64,000 nt of DNA from Pseudomonadota bacterium (GCA_002862435.1 PKDC01000047.1:1-64000), one strand, 5' to 3'. Positions 18,796-29,722 are shown, numbered from the stretch's first letter. Notes: generated by a model from the letters alone, not told the origin. Numbers and translations are program-made.

Positions 18796-20121
18796 TCAAG
18801 GTTCCGGTTGGCGGCGCAAGCGGGCAAAGAAAAATCCATCGGCATCGTCCGCTCCCGGCAGAATTTGCCGCCCGGCCCCGGCGGGTTGTCCCCAAGGCAC
18901 ATCCAGGTGCTCGGCCACAGCCTCGCGATGATCAGCCAGGAAAGTGTCGATCACGTGCTGATTTTCGGCACGCAGGATCGAACAGGTGGCATAGAGCAGC
19001 ACGCCACCGGGCGCCAGCAGACCCCAGGCGGTCTCCAGCAGTTCGCGCTGGCGCGCGGCCAAGGCGGGGATATCGTCCGGGCGGCGCAGCAGCTTGATGT
19101 CCGGATGGCGGCGGATCACCCCAGTCGCTGAACAGGGCGCATCCAGCAGGATACGGTCGAAGGGCCGGCCATCATGCCAGTCCTGCGGTCGCGCCAGATC
19201 GGCGCAGCCGGTTCGCGCCGTGAGACCCAGCCGTTCCAGGGTCTCCGTCACACGCCGGAGCCGGTCCGGATCCACATCCAGCGCCAGCAAGTCGAGGTCG
19301 TCGGTGCGCTCCAGCAGGTGCGCCGTCTTTCCTCCCGGTGCAGCGCAGGCGTCCAGCACCCGCATCCCCGGCGCGGCATCCAGCAGCGGTGCGGCCAACT
19401 GCGCGGCACTGTCCTGCACGCTTGCCCAACCCTCCGCAAAGCCAGGCAATTGATCCACCGCCGTGGGGCGTTCAAGGATCAAGCCCAGGTCCGTATGCAG
19501 CGCTGGCCGGCTGGACATGCCTTGCGCTTCCAAAAGTTCAGCATACGCAGCGCGGTCCATATGACGTCGATTGACGCGCAAGGTCATGGGGGCCTGGCGG
19601 TTATTGGCCGCCAGAATGGCTTCCCAATGCTCGGGCCAGTCGCGCCGGACCTGATCGATGAACCAGGCTGGATGGGCATGGCGGGCCACCGGATCGGTCA
19701 TCCGCAGCGCGTTCAGCATGTCTGGCTCCCGCAATACGCCCCTCAACACCCCATTCACCAAGCCACGCGCCCAGTCCTTACCGATCATCGGGCAGGCTGC
19801 CACGGTTTCATGCACCGCCGCATGGGACGGCAAATTCAGGGCATCAATCTGGTATAGCCCCACCCACAACAGGGCCTCAAGGTCGGCATCACGCGCCTTG
19901 AGGGGGCGGGACAACAACCGCGCCAGCACCGCGCGATAACGCAAGCCGAAGCGCAAGCTGCCATAACAGAGCTGCTGCATCAGACCCCGCTCGGCCGAGG
20001 GCAACCCCGCCAGGGCGCCGGGCAGGCGGGTGGCAAGGGACGCGCCGTCGCTTGCCACCGCCGCGACGACCTGAGCGGCCCGCGCGCGGAGGCGGGCGCC
20101 TGAACTGGCTTCAGCGGCCAA
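18796..20121 (-). CDS. rsmB: 16S rRNA (cytosine-967-C5)-methyltransferase
   Basis: 441-residue RsmB/Sun methyltransferase. The N-terminal NusB-like helical domain (about 1-140) precedes the Rossmann methyltransferase with SAM-binding [17 protein letters not shown] near 253-269, catalytic-site DAPCSATGV, and LLYATCS near 390. The start reads as TTG at 20121, overlapping the fmt 3' end by 11 nt and consistent with a def-fmt-rsmB cluster. It is followed 102 bp later by the alkB promoter. Confidence 0.96.
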   Translation of the reverse strand: MAAEASSGARLRARAAQVVAAVASDGASLATRLPGALAGLPSAERGLMQQLCYGSLRFGLRYRAVLARLLSRPLKARDADLEALLWVGLYQIDALNLPSHAAVHETVAACPMIGKDWARGLVNGVLRGVLREPDMLNALRMTDPVARHAHPAWFIDQVRRDWPEHWEAILAANNRQAPMTLRVNRRHMDRAAYAELLEAQGMSSRPALHTDLGLILERPTAVDQLPGFAEGWASVQDSAAQLAAPLLDAAPGMRVLDACAAPGGKTAHLLERTDDLDLLALDVDPDRLRRVTETLERLGLTARTGCADLARPQDWHDGRPFDRILLDAPCSATGVIRRHPDIKLLRRPDDIPALAARQRELLETAWGLLAPGGVLLYATCSILRAENQHVIDTFLADHREAVAEHLDVPWGQPAGAGRQILPGADDADGFFFARLRRQPEP

Positions 20122-21055
20122 GACAGGCGCCCCGCAATGTCCGGCTTTGGGCCAGTTCCGTAGCCGCCAGGGGGCGACCGCCGGGGCGCTGGACCTGCTC
20201 CAGCCACAGCCGGCCGGCGCCCGTGGCTACCGCCACGCCCTCCCGATCCGCCTGCACCACGGTTCCCGGCATGGCGGTTTCAATGACATCGGGGTCCGGA
20301 CGGGCGTGCCAGATGCGCAGGACTTCTTCACCAAGCCGGGTCTGCGCCACCGGCCAGGGATTGAAGGCGCGGATCTGTCGATCAATGGCCACCGCCGCTT
20401 GCTGCCAGTCGATCCAGGCCTCGGCTTTTTCCAGCTTGGCGGCATGGGTCACGCCCGCCACCGGCTGCGGCTCAGGCCTCAATCGCCCAGCGGCCAGATC
20501 CGGCAGGGCCTCGGCAAGCACCTCAGCGGCAAGTTGAGCCAAACGGTCATGCAGTCCTCCTGCGGTCTCCGCCAATCCGATGGGACAGGGCCGGCGCAGC
20601 AGCATGGGGCCCGTATCCAACCACGCTTCCATTCGCATGAGCGTGATCCCCGTTTCGCTATCCCCTGACAGGATGGCGCGCTGGATGGGAGCGGCGCCGC
20701 GCCAGCGCGGCAGCAAGGAGGCGTGGAGATTGACACAGCCTAGGCGCGGCAGATCGAGTACCGACTGGGGCAGCAGCAGCCCGTAGGCAATCACCACCAT
20801 CAGATCAGGGGCCAGCTGCGCCAGCTGGGCTTGGGCGTCCGCATCCTTCAGGCGCTCGGGCTGGAACACAGGCAGTCCCAGCGCCTGGGCACGGCGCTTG
20901 ACCGGGGAAGCTTGCAATTGGCGGCCCCGCCCCGCCGGTCGATCAGGTTGTGTATAGACGCCAACAAGCGGGTGTCCGCTGTTCGCCAGGGCGTCCAGCG
21001 TCGGCACGGCAAATTGGGGCGTTCCGGCAAAGAGGATACGTAAGGGCTGGTTCAA
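20111..21055 (-). CDS. fmt: methionyl-tRNA formyltransferase
   Basis: 314-residue enzyme formylating initiator Met-tRNA with 10-formyl-THF. Landmarks are [19 protein letters not shown] at the N-terminus, [20 protein letters not shown] near 105-125 with the catalytic HxSLLP, and [17 protein letters not shown]. The TTG at 21055 was chosen because it gives the family N-terminus and the usual length; no ATG or good Shine-Dalgarno sequence is present. The gap to def (about 286 bp) is longer than usual for a def-fmt pair and holds no gene that I can support. Confidence 0.95.
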   Translation of the reverse strand: MNQPLRILFAGTPQFAVPTLDALANSGHPLVGVYTQPDRPAGRGRQLQASPVKRRAQALGLPVFQPERLKDADAQAQLAQLAPDLMVVIAYGLLLPQSVLDLPRLGCVNLHASLLPRWRGAAPIQRAILSGDSETGITLMRMEAWLDTGPMLLRRPCPIGLAETAGGLHDRLAQLAAEVLAEALPDLAAGRLRPEPQPVAGVTHAAKLEKAEAWIDWQQAAVAIDRQIRAFNPWPVAQTRLGEEVLRIWHARPDPDVIETAMPGTVVQADREGVAVATGAGRLWLEQVQRPGGRPLAATELAQSRTLRGACLGR

Positions 21056-21341
21056 GCAGACAGACCGGGGTGAGGTTAGGGACCAGGACAACCCGGATCC
21101 GCAGCGCGGTCGCAAGGGATGCCTCGACAATCTTGGGCTTGATTGAATTTAAACGGAGCACCGGGGCTTGGTGACAGGACGAGCTCACTATGTAGGGCAA
21201 ACGGCGAATCATGGCCGCAGGTCATCGCGGCCGGCGCATCCTTGTAACCGCAAGCGGGGCGTAGCGAACGGTCATCCTGAACGCAAGCGGCTGAAAAGCT
21301 GATTGCCGGGCCACACATTGACGGAATCAATCCACAGTGCA

Positions 21342-21863
21342 TCAACCGGCCAAGCCGGCAGGTTCCGCGGCACGCTGGCTCTTGATCAGCTTCTTGCGAA
21401 TCCGCTGGCGCTTGATTTCAGAGAGGTAATCCACGAACAGCTTGCCATCCAGATGATCGATCTCATGTTGGATGCAGACTGCAAGCAGGCCATCCGTTTC
21501 CAGCTCCAGCGGCTGGCCATCACGCCCCAGGGCGCGCACGCGGATCTGCTCCGCGCGGGTCACCGGCTCATAAAATCCCGGCACCGATAGACAGCCTTCC
21601 TCGCTTTCCTGAAGCCCATCGCGGGCGATGATTTCCGGGTTGATCAGAAACAGGGGCTGGTCACGATCATCGGAGACGTCCGCCACCAGCATGCGCAGAT
21701 GGATATTCACCTGCGTGGCGGCAAGGCCAACGCCCTTGGCGGCGTACATGGTTTCCAGCATGTCGTCCAGCATGCGGCGCAGGGCATCGTCCACTGCCCC
21801 CACTGGAGCAGCCCGGCGGCGCAGGCGGGGATCGGGAAAATGCAGGATGTCGAGTATGGCCAT
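21342..21863 (-). CDS. def: peptide deformylase
   Basis: 173-residue Fe/Zn hydrolase removing the N-formyl group from nascent proteins. The three catalytic motifs are GVGLAATQV near 45-53, EGCLSVP with the metal Cys near 88-94, and QHEIDHLDG with both metal His near 131-139. The ATG at 21863 gives [15 protein letters not shown], the usual N-terminus. It is divergent from the LysM lipoprotein gene with 137 bp between the starts. Confidence 0.97.
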   Translation of the reverse strand: MAILDILHFPDPRLRRRAAPVGAVDDALRRMLDDMLETMYAAKGVGLAATQVNIHLRMLVADVSDDRDQPLFLINPEIIARDGLQESEEGCLSVPGFYEPVTRAEQIRVRALGRDGQPLELETDGLLAVCIQHEIDHLDGKLFVDYLSEIKRQRIRKKLIKSQRAAEPAGLAG

Positions 21864-22000
21864 GGCGTTTCGTAAAGTCGGCGGCGATTGCGTCGTTAAC
21901 CTTATCGGCATCCCGTGGTCGTGACCGACATCCGGAGCCGTGAATGGGTTTCATTATACCCCCTGTTCTGGACGGGGAGTGAGTACGCAAGAGAGGGCCT

Positions 22001-23173
22001 GTGTTCATCCTGAAACTGCCACGGCCGCTCGCCGGCCTGATTACGGGATCCCTGGCAACGTTGCTGGCCGCCTGCGCCACCGCGCCGCATGTCGCCGAGC
22101 CGCCGCGGGCGCCCCTGGCCCCCGCCGATCTGCGCACGCCATCCTCCTCCGCGCAGGTCACGCCCTTGAAAGAACCTGTCGCCGTCTCGCCCGCGCAGGC
22201 AACCCCAGTGGTCTGGCGATCCGACCGCCCGCTGCGCTATACCGTGCGCAAGGGCGACACCCTGTGGGACATTTCTGCACGCTTCCTGCGGGATCCCTGG
22301 CGCTGGCCCGAGGTGTGGCACGCCAATCCACAGGTGCGCAATCCACACCGCATCTATCCAGGGGATATCCTTGAGGTGGCCGTGATCAACGGCCAAACCA
22401 TGCTGCAGCCCGTCGAGCCTCCGCTGCCTGCCCACCGCCTGTCTCCGGAAGTCAGGCGCGAGCCGCTGGAGGAAGCCATTCCGGCCTTGCCCTATGAGCG
22501 CATCGCCCCCTTCCTCACCGAAACCGCGCCGGTGGACATCAAGGCCCTCAAGAAAGCACCTTACCTGCTGGGCCCCGTCAACGCTGAACAGCTCATCATG
22601 GGCGTCGGAGACCGCGTGTATATCCGTGGCACCGACGCTCCCGCCGGAACAAGTTTCCAGGTGGTTGGCAATCATGGCGTGGCGCTGAAAAACCCCGATA
22701 CCGGAAAACCCCTCGGCAACCAGGTGGAAGTTCTGGGCATGATTCGGCTGATTCAGTCGGGCGATCCGGCGGAAGCCGTGATCACCCAAAGCCGGCGGGA
22801 AATGCGTGCGGAAAATCGCCTGCTGCCCGCCCCGGAAGCACTCATTACACCCGACCTCTTGCCTCGCGCGCCCGGCCAGCCGATTTCGGGTCGGATTCTC
22901 CTCCTCTCCAATGCCATTTCCCAAACTGGCCAATACCAATCCGTCACCTTGGGCCTGGGCAGTCGAGAGGGGCTGGAGATCGGTCATGTGCTCACGATTT
23001 ACCGCAGTGGCATCCGAATTCCAGATCCGGTGCGCGGCGGAAAGGTGGATCTTCCCGAGGAACCCATTGGTGAAGTCCTCGTATTCCGGGTTTTCGAAGG
23101 CTTCAGCCAGGCACTGATCGTGCGCAGCACCCGCAGCATCTCGGTGGGTGATCGAGTTGCCAATCCGCCATGA
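22001..23173 (+). CDS. LysM-domain lipoprotein
   Basis: 390-residue envelope protein. A lipobox (LLAAC, Cys about 27) follows a hydrophobic signal, then a proline/alanine-rich linker, then one LysM peptidoglycan-binding domain at about 79-130 (YTVRKGDTLWDISARFLRD through the PGDILEV strand). The C-terminal half has no recognised motif but is typical of the LysM protein encoded before dprA in many proteobacteria. The start is GTG at 22001. The stop overlaps the dprA start by ATGA, so the two are coupled. The role is probably in peptidoglycan binding at the outer membrane. Confidence 0.9.
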   Translation: MFILKLPRPLAGLITGSLATLLAACATAPHVAEPPRAPLAPADLRTPSSSAQVTPLKEPVAVSPAQATPVVWRSDRPLRYTVRKGDTLWDISARFLRDPWRWPEVWHANPQVRNPHRIYPGDILEVAVINGQTMLQPVEPPLPAHRLSPEVRREPLEEAIPALPYERIAPFLTETAPVDIKALKKAPYLLGPVNAEQLIMGVGDRVYIRGTDAPAGTSFQVVGNHGVALKNPDTGKPLGNQVEVLGMIRLIQSGDPAEAVITQSRREMRAENRLLPAPEALITPDLLPRAPGQPISGRILLLSNAISQTGQYQSVTLGLGSREGLEIGHVLTIYRSGIRIPDPVRGGKVDLPEEPIGEVLVFRVFEGFSQALIVRSTRSISVGDRVANPP

Positions 23174-24297
23174 GCGGAGGCAGGAGCGCCAAGCAGGAAC
23201 AGGCTGCCGCGCTCGCCCTGCTGCGGATGCCGGGGATTGGCCCCATCACCTTCCAGCGACTGGTCGCTCATTTCGGCAGTTGTGATGGCGTTCTCAGCGC
23301 AGGCGGGCCCGGGTGGGTCCAGGCAGGGTTGCCCGCCGCGATCGTGGCCCTGCTGCGCACGCCGAACTGGCCCTTGGTCGAAACCGACTTGCGCTGGCTG
23401 GAACAACCGGGACACCACCTGCTGAGGTTGGGGGAGCCTGCCTATCCCGCCCTGCTCGCCACCCTGGCAGATGCGCCGCCGCTGTTGTTTGTGCGGGGCG
23501 ACCCGGAAGCATTGACCCAGGCCGCCCTGGCCGTGGTGGGCAGCCGTAATCCCACCACGGGTGGGCGACGGCTGGCCAGCCGTTTTGCGGCTGATCTCAC
23601 CCGTTGCGGATTGGTGGTGGTCAGTGGTCTGGCAGTCGGCATCGATGCCGCCGCCCATCGCGGCGCGCTGGAAGCCGGCGGCTTGTCCGTCGCCGTCTGC
23701 GGGACCGGGCTGGATACCGTTTATCCCCGCACCCATGCCGCCTTGGCCGAACAACTGATTGCGGAGGGGGCGCTGGTGAGTGAATGGCCGCCCGGCACAC
23801 CTGCCCTGCCGGCCCACTTTCCGCGCCGCAACCGCATCATCAGTGCCCTGAGCCTGGGCACCCTGGTGGTGGAAGCAGCCCTGCGCAGCGGCTCCCTGAT
23901 TACCGCAAGGCTGGCGGCCGAGCAGGGTCGCGAGGTGTTCGCCATTCCGGGCAGCATCGACAACCCACTGGCACGCGGCTGCCACGCGCTGATCCGTCAG
24001 GGTGCCAAGCTGGTGGAGTCGGTGGCGGACATCCTGGAAGAACTTCCCGCCAGCCTCGCCGCGACGCGCGCGCAGCAATCCCCGCCCGCGGATGAGGCTC
24101 ACTCGCGCCCAACCAAGATCCCTGAAGAAACCAGAACCCTTCTGAATGCCATGGGTTACACGCCGGTCACCGTGGATGAACTGGTGGAACGGCTTGGATT
24201 GACGGCGCAGATGCTTTCCTCCATGCTCCTCGCCATGGAATTACAGGGCCTCGTGGAGGCCCTGCCCGGCGGTCGCTATGGCCGGCTGAGCCAATGA
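23170..24297 (+). CDS. dprA: DNA processing protein DprA
   Basis: 375-residue Rossmann-fold protein that loads RecA onto incoming single-stranded DNA during transformation. An N-terminal helical (SAM-like) region with LLRMPGIGPITFQRL precedes the core: VVGSRNPTTGGRRLA near 119-133, GIDAAAHRGAL, FPRRNRIISALS, and EVFAIPGSIDNPLARG. A C-terminal winged-helix (DprA DML1-like) occupies about 315-370. It overlaps the LysM gene by 4 nt and is followed by smg after 12 bp. Natural competence cannot be inferred from dprA alone. Confidence 0.97.
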   Translation: MSGGRSAKQEQAAALALLRMPGIGPITFQRLVAHFGSCDGVLSAGGPGWVQAGLPAAIVALLRTPNWPLVETDLRWLEQPGHHLLRLGEPAYPALLATLADAPPLLFVRGDPEALTQAALAVVGSRNPTTGGRRLASRFAADLTRCGLVVVSGLAVGIDAAAHRGALEAGGLSVAVCGTGLDTVYPRTHAALAEQLIAEGALVSEWPPGTPALPAHFPRRNRIISALSLGTLVVEAALRSGSLITARLAAEQGREVFAIPGSIDNPLARGCHALIRQGAKLVESVADILEELPASLAATRAQQSPPADEAHSRPTKIPEETRTLLNAMGYTPVTVDELVERLGLTAQMLSSMLLAMELQGLVEALPGGRYGRLSQ

Positions 24298-24309
24298 CGG
24301 GGAGAATGA

Positions 24310-24789
24310 ATGAAAGAAAGCATGCTCGATGTGCTGATCTACTTGTTCGATCACTATATGGACGAGGAAGCGGATCTGGATACCGACCGGGACAACCTGA
24401 CGGAAGAATTGGAAGCCGCCGGCTTCCAGGACGGGGAAATCCACAAAGCCTTCGAGTGGCTGGACGCCTTGGCTGCCCATCGGGAACGCCCTGAATGCGA
24501 GCCTGCGGGACAGGAGCAGTCGATCCGGGTTTTCTCCGAACGGGAGATGGAGCGCCTCGATACCGAGACACGTGGCCTGCTGCTTTATCTGGCGCAAAAC
24601 GGCATTCTGAGCCCCCTGCACCGCGAGATCGTCATTGAACGCATCATGGCGCTCGAGGAAGACGACATCGATCTGGAACAGGTCAAGTGGGTCGTGCTGA
24701 TGGTCCTGTTCAACATGCCTGGCCAGGAAGGGCCGTATGCCTGGATGGAGGACTACATGTTCGAGGAACAGGTCGGCCTGTTCCATTGA
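24310..24789 (+). CDS. smg: Smg (DUF494) family protein
   Basis: 159-residue acidic protein beginning MKESMLDVLIYLFDHYMD, the family signature, and ending with the conserved EEQVGLFH-type tail. It is universally found between dprA and topA in gammaproteobacteria. Its biochemical function is not known. Spacing of 12 bp from dprA suggests an operon. The ATG is preceded by GGGGAGAATGA. Confidence 0.93.
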   Translation: MKESMLDVLIYLFDHYMDEEADLDTDRDNLTEELEAAGFQDGEIHKAFEWLDALAAHRERPECEPAGQEQSIRVFSEREMERLDTETRGLLLYLAQNGILSPLHREIVIERIMALEEDDIDLEQVKWVVLMVLFNMPGQEGPYAWMEDYMFEEQVGLFH

Positions 24790-24870
24790 TCCGCTGCTTC
24801 CGGCCGCTCCGCCTCGGGGCGCGCCCCAGCCGTCCCTGTTGGGGACCCCAGTCATCCCAGAACGTCCCTC

Positions 24871-27177
24871 ATGAACCATTACCTCGTCATCGTCGAATCC
24901 CCTGCCAAAGCCAAAACCATCAACAAATACCTGGGCAAGGAATACCAGGTCCTGGCCTCCTACGGGCATGTGCGGGACCTGGTACCCAAGGAAGGAGCGG
25001 TGGACCCCGCGCATGGCTTTGCCATGAAATACCAGCCCATCGCCCGCAGCAGCAAGCACCTGGACGCCATCGCCAAGGCGCTCGAGAAAGCGGACACCGT
25101 CTATCTCGCCACTGACCCGGATCGCGAGGGCGAGGCCATCTCCTGGCATCTGCAGCAACTGCTGGCCGAGCGCGGCCTGCTCAAGGACAAGCCGGTGCGC
25201 CGCGTGGTGTTCCACGAGATCACCCAGCGGGCCGTGAGCGAGGCCATGCAAAATCCCCGGAGCATTTCCACCGACTTGGTCAATGCCCAGCAGGCACGGC
25301 GGGCGCTGGATTATCTGGTGGGCTTCAATCTCTCCCCCCTGCTCTGGCGCAAGATACGCCGCGGCTTGTCGGCAGGGCGGGTGCAGAGCCCGGCGTTGCG
25401 ACTGATCGTCGAGCGCGAGGAAGAAATCGAGCGTTTCGAGGCCCGTGAATACTGGTCCGTACAGGCCCGACTGGCCAAGGCGTCACATCGCTTCCCGGCA
25501 CGACTGGTTGAATTCGGCGGGGAAAAGATCGAGCAGTTCTCCATTGTCGATGCCGCGCGTGCCGCGGAGGTGCGCAACCAATTGCTGGCCGGCGCGCAAG
25601 GACAACTGCAGGTGGAGCGGGTCGAGCGCAAGCAAAAACGCCGCAATCCGACCGCCCCGTTCATCACCTCGACCCTGCAGCAGGAAGCGGCCCGCAAGCT
25701 GGGCTTCACCGCCAAGCGCACCATGCAGATCGCCCAGCAACTCTATGAAGGGGTGGATCTGGGTGGCGAGCAAGTGGGCTTGATCAGCTACATGCGAACC
25801 GATTCGGTGGCGCTGGCTCAGGAGGCGGTGCAGGAAATCCGCGCGTTCATCGCCGAACGCTATGGATCCGATCAGCTTCCCGCCCAGCCCCGCACCTACA
25901 AAACACGCGCCAAGAATGCCCAGGAAGCCCATGAAGCGGTCCGACCCACTTCGGTACAGCGCGATCCCGAGGCCCTGCGGCGCATCCTGACACCCGATCA
26001 GGCCAAGCTTTACGAGCTGATATGGAAACGCACCGTGGCCTGCCAGATGACCCACGCCACCTTCGACACGGTGGCCATCACCCTGACGGCGGGCGATGCC
26101 GGCCGCTTCCGCGCCACCGGCCAGACCCTGGTTCATCCGGGCTTCATGGCGGTCTATCAGGAAGGCCGCGACGAACAGAGCGATGAAGACGAGAACCGCG
26201 AGTTGCCGGCCATCGCGGAAGGGGAATCGATTCCCCTGGAGGAAATCGAGGCCGACCAGCATTTCACCGAGCCACCGCCGCGGTTTTCCGAAGCCACCCT
26301 GGTCAAGGCACTGGAAGAATTCGGCATCGGCCGGCCGTCAACCTATGCCAGTATCATCTCGACCTTGCAGGACCGGGAATATGTGGTGCTCGATCGCAAG
26401 CGCTTCATGCCCACCGATGTCGCCCGCATCGTCAATCGCTTCCTGACCCAACACTTCACCCAGTACGTGGACTACCAGTTCACCGCAAGACTGGAGGACC
26501 AGCTCGACGCCGTCTCCCGCGGCGAGCGGGAATGGGTGCCGGTGCTGGAGGATTTCTGGGGCCCGTTCAAGAATCGCGTGGATGAGACGCTGGAAAACGT
26601 CTCCCGCGCCGAGGTCACCACCGAGACCCTGGAAGAAACCTGTCCGAAGTGTGAGAAACCGCTCACCATCCGGCTGGGCCGTCGCGGACGTTTTGTGGGT
26701 TGCAGTGGCTATCCGGAATGCGATTACACCCGCAATCTGGAAGACAAGGCCGATGATGCGCCGCCGGAGCTGGTCGAAGGCCGCAACTGCCCCGAATGCG
26801 GCGCGGGCCTGGTGCAGCGCCAGGGCCGTTATGGCAAGTTCCTGGGCTGCAGCGCCTACCCCACCTGCAAGCACATCGAACCGCTGGAGAAACCCCGTGA
26901 GACCGGAGTGATCTGCCCCGAGTGCAACGAAGGTCATTTGCTGCAACGCAAGTCGCGCTACGGGAAGCTATTCTATTCCTGCAACCGCTATCCGGCCTGC
27001 AAGTATGCCGTGTGGAACCCGCCCCTGGCGGAACCCTGCCCGCAGTGCAACTGGCCCATCCTGACCCTCAAGACTACCAAGCGGCGTGGCACCGAGAAAG
27101 TCTGCCCGCGCAAGGAATGCGGCTACACGGCCCCAGCCGAGGACGCCCTCCCGGCCGATGCCAGCGCGACCGGCTGA
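24871..27177 (+). CDS. topA: DNA topoisomerase I
   Basis: 768-residue type IA topoisomerase relaxing negative supercoils. The TOPRIM domain has VIVESPAKAKTINKYLG near 7-22 and ATDPDREGEAIS near 80-91. The active-site tyrosine is Tyr307 in SYMRTDS. The C-terminus carries three canonical four-cysteine zinc ribbons starting near 590, 640 and 690 (CPKCEKPL, CPECGAGL, CPECNEGH) plus a fourth cysteine set (CPQCNWP and CPRKEC). The tsaC start lies inside its 3' end. Confidence 0.98.
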   Translation: MNHYLVIVESPAKAKTINKYLGKEYQVLASYGHVRDLVPKEGAVDPAHGFAMKYQPIARSSKHLDAIAKALEKADTVYLATDPDREGEAISWHLQQLLAERGLLKDKPVRRVVFHEITQRAVSEAMQNPRSISTDLVNAQQARRALDYLVGFNLSPLLWRKIRRGLSAGRVQSPALRLIVEREEEIERFEAREYWSVQARLAKASHRFPARLVEFGGEKIEQFSIVDAARAAEVRNQLLAGAQGQLQVERVERKQKRRNPTAPFITSTLQQEAARKLGFTAKRTMQIAQQLYEGVDLGGEQVGLISYMRTDSVALAQEAVQEIRAFIAERYGSDQLPAQPRTYKTRAKNAQEAHEAVRPTSVQRDPEALRRILTPDQAKLYELIWKRTVACQMTHATFDTVAITLTAGDAGRFRATGQTLVHPGFMAVYQEGRDEQSDEDENRELPAIAEGESIPLEEIEADQHFTEPPPRFSEATLVKALEEFGIGRPSTYASIISTLQDREYVVLDRKRFMPTDVARIVNRFLTQHFTQYVDYQFTARLEDQLDAVSRGEREWVPVLEDFWGPFKNRVDETLENVSRAEVTTETLEETCPKCEKPLTIRLGRRGRFVGCSGYPECDYTRNLEDKADDAPPELVEGRNCPECGAGLVQRQGRYGKFLGCSAYPTCKHIEPLEKPRETGVICPECNEGHLLQRKSRYGKLFYSCNRYPACKYAVWNPPLAEPCPQCNWPILTLKTTKRRGTEKVCPRKECGYTAPAEDALPADASATG

Positions 27178-27760
27178 TCCGGTCTCGCCGACCCCGCAGC
27201 AACTGCGCCAGGCGGCGCGACTGCTGCGGGGTGGCGCCGTGATCGGCTATCCCACCGAAGGCATCCATGGACTGGGCTGCGACCCGCTGCAGCCCACCGC
27301 CCTGCAGCATCTGTTGGCGCTCAAGGCGCGGCGGGCGGACAAGGGACTGATCCTCCTGGCGGCGGACCTGACTCAATTGGCGCCATTCATGGCCCCGCTG
27401 ACCGCAGATCAACGCAGCCGGCTCACCCAAAGCTGGCCGGGGCCGGTGACCTGGATCGTGCCCGCCCGAGCGAAACTCGACCCGCTGTTGACCGGGGGAC
27501 GAAACACCTTGGCCATGCGGGTGACGGCCCATGCACCAGCGGCGGCTCTGTGCCGGGCCTTCGGCGGCGCCCTGGTCTCCACCAGCGCCAACCGCAGCGG
27601 CCGAGTGCCCTGCCGCTCACCTTTGGGCATACGCCGCGGGTTTGGCGCGCTACCGCTGTTGCCCGGTCCGCTAGGCGACCTGACCGGCCCCACACCCATT
27701 TTCGATTTGATCAGCGGACGCTGCCTGCGACCCGGCGCGTCCCCGAGGACCATGCCATGA
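27158..27760 (+). CDS. tsaC: threonylcarbamoyl-AMP synthase, TsaC type
   Basis: 200-residue YrdC-domain enzyme making L-threonylcarbamoyl-AMP for the t6A37 tRNA modification. Landmarks are [19 protein letters not shown] near 27-45, [16 protein letters not shown] near 57-72, and [10 protein letters not shown] near 145. The single YrdC domain without a Sua5 extension indicates TsaC. The ATG at 27158 overlaps the topA 3' end by 20 nt; a start further upstream inside topA is less likely. Its stop overlaps the hemF start by ATGA. Confidence 0.93.
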   Translation: MPARPADPVSPTPQQLRQAARLLRGGAVIGYPTEGIHGLGCDPLQPTALQHLLALKARRADKGLILLAADLTQLAPFMAPLTADQRSRLTQSWPGPVTWIVPARAKLDPLLTGGRNTLAMRVTAHAPAAALCRAFGGALVSTSANRSGRVPCRSPLGIRRGFGALPLLPGPLGDLTGPTPIFDLISGRCLRPGASPRTMP

Positions 27761-28692
27761 CAAGCCAACAACCCGATATCGCAGCGGTACGAAACTATCT
27801 GCTGGACCTGCAGGCGCGCCTGTGCGCCGCCGTGGAAGGCGTCGAGGACGGCGCGCGTTTTCGCGAGGATTGCTGGACCCGACCCGAGGGCGGCGGCGGA
27901 CAGACCCGCGTGCTCAGCGAGGGCGCCGTGATGGAACAGGCGGGCATCAACTTCTCCCATGTGCTGGGTGGCCAGTTGCCACCCTCGGCGACGGCCCAGC
28001 GACCCGAACTGGCGGGCTGCGCCTTCCAGGCCCTGGGGGTGTCGCTGGTGTTCCACCCGCGCAATCCCCATGTCCCCACCACCCACGCCAACGTACGCCT
28101 GTTCGTGGCCGAACGGCCCGACGCGGCGTCGATATGGTGGTTTGGCGGTGGCTTCGATCTCACCCCGTATTACCCGGTGCACGAGGATGTGCTGCACTGG
28201 CACCGCACCGCCCGAGCCGCCTGTACCGACTATGCGCCGGATGCCTATGATCGCTTCAAGCGCGCCTGCGATCGCTATTTCTACCTGCCACACCGCGCCG
28301 AGACCCGCGGCGTGGGGGGGCTTTTCTTCGATGACCTCAACGAAAGCGGTTTTGAGCGCTGTTTCGCCTTGCTGCGCCAAGTGGGAGATCACTTCTGGCC
28401 CGCCTATGCGCCGATCCTGGCGCGCCGCAAGGACACCCCCTATGGCGAACGCGAACGGGCGTTCCAGCTCTATCGCCGCGGGCGCTATGTGGAGTTCAAC
28501 CTGGTCTATGACCGTGGCACGCTGTTCGGTCTGCAATCGGGCGGTCGCACTGAATCCATCCTCATGTCGTTGCCGCCTCTGGCGCGCTGGACCTACGACT
28601 GGCACGCGGATCCCGACAGCCCAGAAGCCCTGCTCACGCGCGATTACCTGCGACCGCGGGACTGGCTGATCGAGGCCGGTGAATCGGCCTGA
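27757..28692 (+). CDS. hemF: oxygen-dependent coproporphyrinogen III oxidase
   Basis: 311-residue aerobic haem-biosynthesis enzyme converting coproporphyrinogen III to protoporphyrinogen IX. Motifs are [14 protein letters not shown] near 40-55, [12 protein letters not shown] near 105-116, [13 protein letters not shown] near 128-140, [12 protein letters not shown] near 185, and the C-terminal [12 protein letters not shown]. The ATG at 27757 is in a 4-nt overlap with tsaC. oxyR follows after 9 bp, so this aerobic enzyme and the peroxide regulator may share a transcript. Confidence 0.97.
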   Translation: MTSQQPDIAAVRNYLLDLQARLCAAVEGVEDGARFREDCWTRPEGGGGQTRVLSEGAVMEQAGINFSHVLGGQLPPSATAQRPELAGCAFQALGVSLVFHPRNPHVPTTHANVRLFVAERPDAASIWWFGGGFDLTPYYPVHEDVLHWHRTARAACTDYAPDAYDRFKRACDRYFYLPHRAETRGVGGLFFDDLNESGFERCFALLRQVGDHFWPAYAPILARRKDTPYGERERAFQLYRRGRYVEFNLVYDRGTLFGLQSGGRTESILMSLPPLARWTYDWHADPDSPEALLTRDYLRPRDWLIEAGESA

Positions 28693-28701
28693 GGCAACTG
28701 C

Positions 28702-29643
28702 ATGACCCTCACCGAACTGCGCTACATCGTCGCCCTCGCCCAGGAGCGGCATTTCGGCCGCGCCGCGGAGCGCTGCTTCGTCAGCCAGCCGACCTTGAGC
28801 GTGGCGGTGCGCAAGCTGGAAGATGAGCTTGGCGTGGCACTGTTCGAGCGCAACCGCAATGAGATCGCACCGACCGCCATCGGCGCCCGCATCATCGAGC
28901 AGGCCCGCACCGTGCTGGAAGAATCCCAGGTCGTCTCGCAGATTGCCCGGGAAGGCAAGAATCCCTTGCTCGGCCCGCTGCGATTGGGCGCGATCTACAC
29001 CATCGGCCCCTACCTGCTGCCCCGGCTGATCGGTCCGCTCACGCGCCTGGCGCCCGAGATGCCGCTGATGATCGAGGAAAACTACACCGCCGTGCTGGCT
29101 GAGCGCCTGCGCCAGGGCGCGCTGGATATCGTCATTCTGTCCTTGCCCTTCCATCACCCTCAGATCCGCACCTGGGCGCTGTATGACGAGCCTTTTGTGG
29201 TGATCACCCCGCCCCTGCATCCGTGGCGCGAGCGCGATGCCATTGGCGCGCAGGATCTGGCCGGTGAAGACGTGCTGCTGCTGGGAGAAGGCCATTGCTT
29301 CCGCAACCAGGTGATCGAGGCTTGCCCCGACTGCATCCAGGACAACGGCCAAGACCATCGACTGCGCGGTTTCGAGGGCACCAGCCTGGAAACCCTACGC
29401 CAAATGGTCGCGAGCGGGCTGGGGGTAAGCGTGCTGCCACTCACGGCGGCGCTGAGCTCCCCACTGGCAGACAGCCTGCTGCTGGTCAAGCCGTTCCAGG
29501 ACCAAGTTCCCCGGCGCCGGGTGGCCCTGGCCTGGCGCCGCAGTTTTCCCCGGCAGGCTGCGATCGACATCTTGCGCCAGGCGATACGCAACGCCGAATT
29601 GCCCGGGGTGACCTATCTTGATGAAAGCATCGGACCCACCTGA
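28702..29643 (+). CDS. oxyR: peroxide-responsive LysR-type regulator OxyR
   Basis: 313-residue LysR-family regulator. The winged helix-turn-helix is at about 1-60 (HFGRAAERCFVSQPTLSVAV) and the regulatory domain follows. The redox cysteines are at exactly 199 and 208 in GHCFRNQVIEAC, as in E. coli OxyR, so peroxide sensing by disulfide formation is well supported. It lies 9 bp after hemF rather than beside a peroxidase gene. A short hairpin with a T-run follows at 29670. Confidence 0.95.
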   Translation: MTLTELRYIVALAQERHFGRAAERCFVSQPTLSVAVRKLEDELGVALFERNRNEIAPTAIGARIIEQARTVLEESQVVSQIAREGKNPLLGPLRLGAIYTIGPYLLPRLIGPLTRLAPEMPLMIEENYTAVLAERLRQGALDIVILSLPFHHPQIRTWALYDEPFVVITPPLHPWRERDAIGAQDLAGEDVLLLGEGHCFRNQVIEACPDCIQDNGQDHRLRGFEGTSLETLRQMVASGLGVSVLPLTAALSSPLADSLLLVKPFQDQVPRRRVALAWRRSFPRQAAIDILRQAIRNAELPGVTYLDESIGPT

Positions 29644-29669
29644 AAATGCGGCCATCGTCTTGCAATCGC

Positions 29670-29689
29670 GCCCGTTTGCGGGCAATTTT
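29670..29689 (+). terminator. candidate terminator after oxyR
   Basis: GCCCG (29670-29674) pairs with CGGGC (29679-29683) around TTTG, followed by AATTTT. The stem is only 5 bp, so strength is uncertain. It lies 27 bp past oxyR and before the methyltransferase gene. Confidence 0.4.
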
Positions 29690-29722
29690 GACCGCCCGAA
29701 GGATCGACAGAAGGAGCCGGCC